A stretch of 64,000 bases of DNA from Bradyrhizobium sp. PSBB068 (lineage in GTDB: Bacteria > Pseudomonadota > Alphaproteobacteria > Rhizobiales > Xanthobacteraceae). Below are positions 58,291 to 64,000 of this stretch, in pieces. Below the pieces are notes generated by a model. The model was not told the DNA's origin and searched no databases. It was given only the letters and a program-made list of their open reading frames with translations. Each line of letters opens with the position of its first letter. Positions within the stretch are counted from its first letter, which is position 1. Where the stretch lies: the NCBI GenBank assembly GCA_016839165.1, contig CP069300.1:5208001-5272000 (forward strand), written 5' to 3'. The position numbers were made by a program, and so were the translations under genes.

Positions 58291-59676
58291 TCATCCGACC
58301 GGCTCGAGACCAGCGCGCTCCGGAGTGGCTTCCCGCGCCGGCGGCGCGAGACGCTTGCTGAGTTCGCGACGCAGCAACCACAAGCTCAGACCGGCCTGCA
58401 GCCACGTCGACACGATCGACAGGTACCACACGTGCTCGATCCGGAAGCCGGCACGCGTCGAGAGCCAGATCACCGGCACCGCATAGGCGAAGAGGCGCAC
58501 GAACGAGCTCAGCAGCACCGGGCGGGTGTTGCCGAGGCCCTGGAACATGCTGTTGCAGGTAAAGACCAGCCCCTGCGCCACCAGATTCATGGACACGAAG
58601 TGCAGGAACTGGGCGGCGACCGCCATGGTCTCGCGATCGTTCGAGAAGCCGTCGAGCAACAGCCCCGGCTTCCACTGCGCGAGGATCGTGATCGCGATCA
58701 TGACGACGGTGCCGATCGACACCGCCTTGATGAAGGTCTCCCGCACGCGCCCGGCATTGCCTGCGCCGAAATTCTGACCGGCGATCGGGCCGGCAGCGAG
58801 CGCGACCGCCAATGCCGGCATCTGGATCAGACCGAGCACGCGCGTCCCGATGCCGAAGCCGGCCTGGGCCGCCGGGCCGAAATCGCGCAGCACGTAATAG
58901 ATCACGCCCATCCAGGCAAAGATCAGCGCGAACTCGCCGCCGGCAGGCAGGCCGACATTGAAGATGCGCGTCCACTGGCGGAGTTGCGGGCGCCACTGCG
59001 CGGGATCGAACCCGACATAGCGCTCCAGCTTGCGGAAATACGCGAACAACATCAGCACGCCGATGAGGACGGCGATCGAACTTGCCAGACCAGCCCCGGC
59101 AACGCCGAACGCATGACCGGTGCCCCAGCCCGCGATCAGCACCGGCGCCAGCGCGATGTTGATGATGACCGCGACCGCCTGCACCAGCATGCTGGGCCGC
59201 ACGATGCCGGTCGCCCGCAGCGCTGACGCCATCACCTGAATGAGGAACTGCAGCGCCAGCGCCGGCATGAACCACAGCAGATAGGTGGTGCCCGCGTCAA
59301 CGGTGGCCTGGTCGGCCGCGACCGCGCGCATGTAAGGGCGCGACAGCACGACGCCCGCGACCAGCGTCAACAGCCCGCACAGCACCGACAGCACGATCGA
59401 CTGATTGAACACAAGATTGGCATCGGCGCGATCGGTGCGGCCCACGGCATGCGCGATCAGTGCGACGGTGCCGACGCCCAGCACTTGCATCAGCGCGTTG
59501 ACGAGAAAACCCGCATTGCCGGCTGCCGCCACGCCCGCCACGGCGGCATCGCCGAGACCCGCGACAAAATAGAGGTCGACCAATTGACAGATCATGATCG
59601 TGATCATGCCAACCACGATCGGAGGCGCCATGGTCAATATGTGGCTCACGATGGAGCCTCGCGTGAGGTCTTTCAT
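58291..59676 (-). CDS. MATE-family multidrug efflux transporter
   Basis: 461 aa with 12 hydrophobic helices in two related halves. Characteristic segments include PPIVVGMITIMICQLVDLYF, GDAAVAGVAAAGNAGFLVNA, GAGLASSIAVLIGVLMLFAY and PIAGQNFGAGNAGRVRETFI. MATE pumps exchange sodium or protons for cationic drugs across the inner membrane. It begins MKDLTRGSIVSHILTMAPPI. The 84-base gap to the ABC exporter downstream of it on the map carries AT-rich sequence near 59680-59720 that could be an operator, but no regulator gene is adjacent. Confidence 0.9.
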   Translation of the reverse strand: MKDLTRGSIVSHILTMAPPIVVGMITIMICQLVDLYFVAGLGDAAVAGVAAAGNAGFLVNALMQVLGVGTVALIAHAVGRTDRADANLVFNQSIVLSVLCGLLTLVAGVVLSRPYMRAVAADQATVDAGTTYLLWFMPALALQFLIQVMASALRATGIVRPSMLVQAVAVIINIALAPVLIAGWGTGHAFGVAGAGLASSIAVLIGVLMLFAYFRKLERYVGFDPAQWRPQLRQWTRIFNVGLPAGGEFALIFAWMGVIYYVLRDFGPAAQAGFGIGTRVLGLIQMPALAVALAAGPIAGQNFGAGNAGRVRETFIKAVSIGTVVMIAITILAQWKPGLLLDGFSNDRETMAVAAQFLHFVSMNLVAQGLVFTCNSMFQGLGNTRPVLLSSFVRLFAYAVPVIWLSTRAGFRIEHVWYLSIVSTWLQAGLSLWLLRRELSKRLAPPAREATPERAGLEPVG

Positions 59677-59760
59677 TACAATTCCAATCTCAAATCGATT
59701 CTCGTATCAATTCCGGCGCGTGGCTGAAGAACATGAGCCCATCAGCCACGCGCCCTTGCA

Positions 59761-61464
59761 TCATTCCGCCGCGACCTCGCCGAACTCGGTCGCCTGGCGC
59801 TCGAACAGGCCGCGGTAGATGCCGCCCGGCCGCGCGGCAAGCACCTCGTGCGTGCCCTGCTCGACGATCTGGCCGCGATCGAACACCAGGATGCGATCCA
59901 TGCTGCGCACCGTCGACAGCCGGTGTGCGATCACGATCGAGGTCCGGCCCTTCATCAGCCGCTCCATCGCCTGCTGGATCAGCGCCTCGGACTCCGAATC
60001 CAGGCTCGAGGTCGCCTCGTCCAGGATCAGGATCGGCGCATCCGCCAGGAAGGCGCGCGCCAGCGCCACGCGCTGCCGCTCGCCGCCCGACAGCTTGACG
60101 CCGCGCTCGCCCACCAGCGTGCCGTAATCCTTCGGCAGCCGCATGATGAAGTCGTGCGCATTGGCAAGCCGCGCCGCCTGCTCGATCGCCGCCATGCTGG
60201 CGCCCGGCCGGCCATAGGCGATGTTCTCCGCCAGCGTGCGATGGAACAGGATCGGCTCCTGCTGCACGATCGCAATCTGACTGCGCAGCGATTGCTGCGT
60301 CGCCTTGGCGATGTCCTGACCGTCGATCAGGATCTTTCCGCCGGAGACGTCGTACAGCCGCTGCACCAGCTTGACGAAGGTCGTCTTGCCGGAGCCGGAG
60401 CGCCCGACCAGACCGACGCGCTCGCCGGCATCGATGTCGACCGACAGCCCGTCATAGAGCGGCCGGCGATGGCCGCCATAGTGGAACGTGACGTCGTCGA
60501 ACACGATGCGGCCGCCCTGGATGTCGATCGTCCCGGCATCGTCAGCATCGACGATGCCGAGCGGCTCGCCATGGATCTGCACCAGCTCCTCCATGTCGTT
60601 CACCGAACGCTGCAGGTTGTTGATGTGCATGCCGACATCCCGCAGGTAGGCGTGGATGATGTAGTAGCTGGTCAGCACATAGGTGACGTCACCCGGCGTG
60701 GCGTGGCCTTGCGCCCACAGCAGGATTGCGCCGCCGATCACCGACGCGCGGAAGCACAGCAGCACCACGAGCTGCGCCGTCGAGGTGTGGTTGTAGCGGA
60801 ACCAGGTCCGCCGCACCCGCCGGCGCCAGCGGCTGATGACGCCGTCGAGCCTGCCATCCTCGCGCGCCTCGGCGCCGAACGACTTCACCACCGCGTTGCA
60901 GGTCAAGGCGTCGGCCAACGTGCCGCCGACCTTGGTGTCCCAGGCATTGGAGACGCGCGCGGCCGGCGCGACGTAATACACCTGGAACAGCATGGTCATC
61001 GCGACATAGATCACCGAACCGACCGCGATCACCGCGCCGAGCTGCGGCCAATGCATGCCGAGCAGGATCATCGAGCCGACCAGCACGATGAGCGACGGCA
61101 GCAACGCCATCAGGATGGTGTCGTTCAACAGATCGAGCGCCCACATGCCGCGTGTGATCTTGCGCACGGTGGAGCCCGCGAACGAATTGGCGTGCCAGTC
61201 GGTCAGCAGCGACAGCGCGCCGAGGCCGACGATGGCGCCGAACGCCAGCATCGCCGCATGGCGCGCCATCGCATCGGTGGCGCCCGCGGTCAGCGCGTCG
61301 ACCAGATGGCCTGAAAATACCGGCATGAACAGGTCGGCAGCGGTCGCGCCGAGGAAGCCCGCGGTCACGGCGGAGGCGCGGAACGGCTGTTCCAGCCAAT
61401 GGCGGAACACGAATGGCAGCACGATCCGGATCGCCGCCGGTCGCTTGGTCGTTTGAGTGGTCAT
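59761..61464 (-). CDS. ABC exporter half-transporter (fused permease and ATPase)
   Basis: 567 aa. Residues ~1-320 are a six-helix ABC exporter transmembrane domain. The ATPase domain has Walker A GLVGRSGSGKTTFVKLVQRL (about 350), Q-loop IAIVQQEPILFHRTLAEN, signature KLSGGERQRVALARAFLADA (about 455) and Walker B ILILDEATSSLDSESE. It should act as a homodimer exporting lipids, peptides or drugs. ATG 61462-61464 (MTTQTTKRPA) is used; the frame is open to 61515. It is in the same direction as the MATE gene. Confidence 0.9.
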   Translation of the reverse strand: MTTQTTKRPAAIRIVLPFVFRHWLEQPFRASAVTAGFLGATAADLFMPVFSGHLVDALTAGATDAMARHAAMLAFGAIVGLGALSLLTDWHANSFAGSTVRKITRGMWALDLLNDTILMALLPSLIVLVGSMILLGMHWPQLGAVIAVGSVIYVAMTMLFQVYYVAPAARVSNAWDTKVGGTLADALTCNAVVKSFGAEAREDGRLDGVISRWRRRVRRTWFRYNHTSTAQLVVLLCFRASVIGGAILLWAQGHATPGDVTYVLTSYYIIHAYLRDVGMHINNLQRSVNDMEELVQIHGEPLGIVDADDAGTIDIQGGRIVFDDVTFHYGGHRRPLYDGLSVDIDAGERVGLVGRSGSGKTTFVKLVQRLYDVSGGKILIDGQDIAKATQQSLRSQIAIVQQEPILFHRTLAENIAYGRPGASMAAIEQAARLANAHDFIMRLPKDYGTLVGERGVKLSGGERQRVALARAFLADAPILILDEATSSLDSESEALIQQAMERLMKGRTSIVIAHRLSTVRSMDRILVFDRGQIVEQGTHEVLAARPGGIYRGLFERQATEFGEVAAE

Positions 61465-61818
61465 GGTCCATTCCGGCCACGCTTTTGCAGCGCAAGCCGG
61501 CTCCATCTGGGGCAACGCGCGGACAGAATCCGGCCGCAGGCGTCGCTGAAAACAATCGGTAATGTGTTGGGAAGTTTGGATGATCGGGCATCGAGCCCGA
61601 TCAGCGCCGGGACCTAATGCGCGAGAGCGCCCAGCAGCAACGAACGCGGGCGCACGGTCTGCGAAACAAACGACATCATGTGCATCTCCCCGGTTCGTGA
61701 AACGATGGCGCTGCTTATAAATGCATCATGCGCGATTGGCAAGATGACATCCGCGTGAGTGCGTCAATGTGTCGACGATGTCGGCTATTCACGCCAACGG
61801 GTGCACGCCGCGATCCAC
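61465..61818. other. Intergenic region between two exporters
   Basis: 354 bases. It holds a possible 21-codon ORF (61614-61679, listed separately). A short inverted repeat, TGATCGGG and CCCGATCA, near 61580-61600 lies just after that ORF. Nothing else recognised. Confidence 0.5.
61614..61679 (-). CDS. Possible 21-aa small ORF upstream of the ABC exporter
   Basis: The minus strand reads MMSFVSQTVRPRSLLLGALA then His and TAG. GGGGAG lies about 8 bases before the first ATG, a good ribosome binding site, and the GATCGGGC...GCCCGATC stem follows the stop. This could be a leader peptide or a true small protein. Evidence is only the RBS and the neat ORF-hairpin layout; it may be chance. Confidence 0.3.
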   Translation of the reverse strand: MMSFVSQTVRPRSLLLGALAH

Positions 61819-63408
61819 TCAATGCGCGTCGCCGCCGCCGGCGGCCATCGACGGCGGCTTGTTGACGAACAGCACCAGGAGGCTGAGCGCGACGTAGAAC
61901 AGCGACAGCATGAAGAAGGCGTCGCCATAACCCATCACCGCGGCCTGGCGGTGCACGAGCTGCGAGAGCTGCTTCATCGCCATCAAGGTGGAGTCGCCCA
62001 TGCCCTGCAGGCGCTGGGCGAAGTTGTTGAGGGTCTCCACCGCCATCGTATTGCCCCAGGTCACGCGATCCTGCAGCCGCGAGATGTGCAGATCGGTACG
62101 ATCGTTGAGCACCTCGTTGATGACGGCGAGCCCGACCGCGCCGCCGAGGTTGCGCATCAGGTTGAACAGGCCCGACGCATTCTTGACGCGGTCCGGCTGC
62201 AGCGTCGCGAGCGCGATGTTGTTGGTCGGCACCATCGCGCACATCATGCCGATGCCGCGCAGGATCTGCGGCAGCAGCAGCTCGTAGAAATCGTACTCGC
62301 GGGTAATCCAGGTCATCTGCCAGGAGCCGAGCGCGAAGGTGACGAGGCCGAAAGCGATGATGTAGCGCAGGTCGACCTTCTGCATCAGCCGGCCGACCAC
62401 CGGCGCCATGAAGAACATGGTCATGCCGGAGATGAACATGGTCTCGCCGATCATCAGCGCGCTGTAGCCGCGGATCTCGGCGAGATAGCGCGGATAGACG
62501 TAGGTGAGGCCGTAGAGCCCGACACCGATGCAGAACTGCAGCACGCAGCCGACCGCGAAGTTGCGGTTGGAGAAGGCGTAGAGATCGACGATCGGCTCCT
62601 CCGCGGTCAGCACCCGCCAGAAGAAGGCGATCGCCGAGACGAAGCAGATCGCGGCGCAGATCGCCACCGAGGTGTCCTGCAGCCATTCATATTGCGGGCC
62701 TTCCTCCAGCACATATTCGAGCGAGCCGAGGAAGCCGCCCATGAAGATCAGGCCCCACCAGTCGAAGCGGTCGAGCAGCGCGAAGTTGGGCTGATCGAAA
62801 TCGACCAACGCCAGCACGCCGACGGTGATGATGACACCGGGCACGATGTTGATGAAGAACAGCCAGTGCCACGACATCAGGTCGGTGATGTAGCCGCCGA
62901 CGGTCGGGCCCACGGTCGGCGCCAGCGTCGCGACCAGCCCGATGACCGGCGCCACGATATAGAACTTGGAGCGCGGGAAGATGGTGTAGGCGGAGGCGAA
63001 CACCGTCGGGATCATGCCGGCGCCGAGGAAGCCCTGCAGCGCGCGCCACAGGATCATCTGCTCGATCGAGGAGGCAAAGCCGCACAGCAGGCTCGATGCC
63101 GTGAAGCCGAACGCCGAGATTGCAAACAGCAGCCGGGTGCCGAGCGCGCGCGACAGGAAGCCGGACAGCGGGATCGCGATCACCTCCGCGATCAGATAGG
63201 CGGTCTGCACCCACGACACTTCGGTCGACGACGCCGACAGGCCGGCCTGGATCTCGGTGAGCGAGGCCGAGACGACCTGGATGTCCAGGATCGCCATGAA
63301 CATACCGAACACCATGATGATGAAGGCAAACAGCCGCTTTGGCTGGATGCGCTCGGAATCCGAAGCGCCGGTCATCATCGAGGGCGAGGCAGTGGTCGCG
63401 TCGGCCAT
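61819..63408 (-). CDS. EmrB/QacA-type (DHA2) MFS multidrug exporter
   Basis: 529 aa with 14 hydrophobic segments. Helix 1 carries the DHA2 motif FGMFMAILDIQVVSASLTEI. Further family features are SWVQTAYLIAEVIAIPLSGF and motif C region APTVGPTVGGYITDLMSWHW, where the Gly/Pro pattern marks an antiporter. EmrB exports drugs or fatty-acid-like compounds and works with an EmrA adaptor, encoded just upstream in the transcript (63457 onward). Start MADATTASPSMM at 63408. Confidence 0.92.
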   Translation of the reverse strand: MADATTASPSMMTGASDSERIQPKRLFAFIIMVFGMFMAILDIQVVSASLTEIQAGLSASSTEVSWVQTAYLIAEVIAIPLSGFLSRALGTRLLFAISAFGFTASSLLCGFASSIEQMILWRALQGFLGAGMIPTVFASAYTIFPRSKFYIVAPVIGLVATLAPTVGPTVGGYITDLMSWHWLFFINIVPGVIITVGVLALVDFDQPNFALLDRFDWWGLIFMGGFLGSLEYVLEEGPQYEWLQDTSVAICAAICFVSAIAFFWRVLTAEEPIVDLYAFSNRNFAVGCVLQFCIGVGLYGLTYVYPRYLAEIRGYSALMIGETMFISGMTMFFMAPVVGRLMQKVDLRYIIAFGLVTFALGSWQMTWITREYDFYELLLPQILRGIGMMCAMVPTNNIALATLQPDRVKNASGLFNLMRNLGGAVGLAVINEVLNDRTDLHISRLQDRVTWGNTMAVETLNNFAQRLQGMGDSTLMAMKQLSQLVHRQAAVMGYGDAFFMLSLFYVALSLLVLFVNKPPSMAAGGGDAH

Positions 63409-63456
63409 GGGCTCATCAGGCTCCGAGCCTCGGACTGCGTCCGAAGCGTCAAGGCA

Positions 63457-64000
63457 TCATTGCGGATGGATCATCATCGGCGAGTCGAGGTCGGTATCGG
63501 CGTCGGCATCGGCCGCGCCCTCGCTGGTGTCGACCGTGGTGTAGACCGACATGCCGGCGCGCAGCAGGCCCTGTTTGGCGACGCTGTCAGGCACGCGGAT
63601 GCGGACCGGCAGGCGCTGCACGATCTTGGTGAAATTGCCGGTCGCGTTGTCGGGCGGCAGCAGGGTGAACACCGAGCCCGCCGCCGGCGAGATGCTGTCG
63701 ACGATGCCGGTGAACTTGCGGAAGCCGTAGGCGTCGACCTTGATCGTCACCCGCTGTCCGGTGCGGATGCGCTTGAGCTGGGTCTCCTTGTAGTTGGCGT
63801 CGATGAAGACGCCGGCGAGCGGCACCACATTGCCGAGCCGCTGCCCGACATTGATGTAATCGCCGGTGTTGACCAACCGGTTGGAGAAGGTGCCGTCGAC
63901 CGGCGCGCGCACCTTGGTGAATTCGAGATCGCGCTCGGCCTTGGCGAGCTGGGTCTGCAATTCGGCGAGCTGGGCGCGGGCCTCGGCCTGCTGCGCCTTG
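63457..64000 (-). CDS. EmrA/HlyD-type membrane fusion protein, C-terminal part (N-terminus outside window)
   Basis: The frame is open to the window edge; about 180 C-terminal residues are visible. The coil end (KAQQAEARAQLAELQTQLAK) leads to the lipoyl/barrel part TKVRAPVDGTFSNRLVNTGD, then VPLAGVFIDANYKETQLKRI and VTIKVDAYGFRKFTGIVDSI, all typical EmrA features. It bridges the EmrB pump to an outer-membrane channel. The tail is Asp/Ala-rich (EGAADADADTDLDS) and unusual. It is followed by emrB-like 61819 after 48 bases, same direction, so one operon. The Met at 63960 is internal. Confidence 0.9.
   Translation of the reverse strand, partial: KAQQAEARAQLAELQTQLAKAERDLEFTKVRAPVDGTFSNRLVNTGDYINVGQRLGNVVPLAGVFIDANYKETQLKRIRTGQRVTIKVDAYGFRKFTGIVDSISPAAGSVFTLLPPDNATGNFTKIVQRLPVRIRVPDSVAKQGLLRAGMSVYTTVDTSEGAADADADTDLDSPMMIHPQ

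Overview
This window is chromosomal DNA of an alphaproteobacterium of the Bradyrhizobium/Nitrobacteraceae type. The basis is high GC, the protein sequences as I recognise them, long palindromic intergenic repeats of a kind familiar from Bradyrhizobium, and an alphaproteobacterial dcw (division and cell wall) cluster ending in lpxC-bamD-recN-ligA. The genus call comes from recognition, not from a search.

Layout. (1) 1-22.7 kb is a mixed housekeeping and accessory region. It holds the end of a SulP/STAS transporter, a small gene that appears frameshifted, an FAD-linked D-2-hydroxyacid dehydrogenase divergent from a thioesterase, a DUF1328-type membrane peptide, a UvrD/PcrA helicase, a Cys-rich secreted protein overlapping an OmpA-like protein, a YadG/YadH-like ABC-2 exporter, an L,D-transpeptidase, a secreted hydrolase, a membrane-bound spermidine-synthase-like fusion, a CrtI-like oxidoreductase, an orphan Flp pilin, prmA, a cysteine-cluster protein, an M24 aminopeptidase and a Bcr/CflA efflux pump. 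(2) 22.7-49.3 kb, all on the minus strand, is the dcw cluster. In transcription order it reads rsmH-ftsL-ftsI-murE-murF-mraY-murD-ftsW-murG-[unknown ORF]-murC-murB-ddlB-ftsQ-ftsA-ftsZ-lpxC-bamD-recN-ligA. Most junctions overlap or are a few bases apart. The exceptions are repeat-bearing gaps (murC/murB, ftsW/murD), a clearly AT-richer ORF between murG and murC, and a 15-bp tandem repeat that starts at the lpxC stop codon. No mraZ is present upstream of rsmH. (3) 49.7-53.8 kb has a peptidoglycan amidase divergent from the dcw cluster, an ECF42-like sigma factor with its YCII/DGPF partner, the RNase P RNA gene rnpB, and two small genes just downstream of it (a 59-aa protein resembling a free-standing sigma-70 region 1.1, and a basic 175-aa protein of unknown function). 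(4) 53.8-64 kb is accessory: a hydrolase pseudogene tail, GntP permease plus patatin, the intact hydrolase paralogue, a TauE/SafE exporter, a MATE pump, an ABC exporter and an EmrB/EmrA-type pump (EmrA cut by the window end).

Together the dcw genes make lipid II from UDP-MurNAc precursors (MurB-F, Ddl, MraY, MurG), assemble the septum (FtsZ, A, Q, L, W, I), and link this to outer-membrane synthesis (LpxC, BamD) and DNA repair/replication (RecN, LigA). No CRISPR array, prophage, insertion sequence or tRNA was recognised. I found no complete novel defence or metabolic system. The best leads are the foreign-looking ORF in the dcw cluster, the lpxC-stop tandem repeat, the free-standing sigma 1.1-like protein beside rnpB, the hydrolase relic, and a cluster of degenerate DnaA-box-like motifs near 17 kb.
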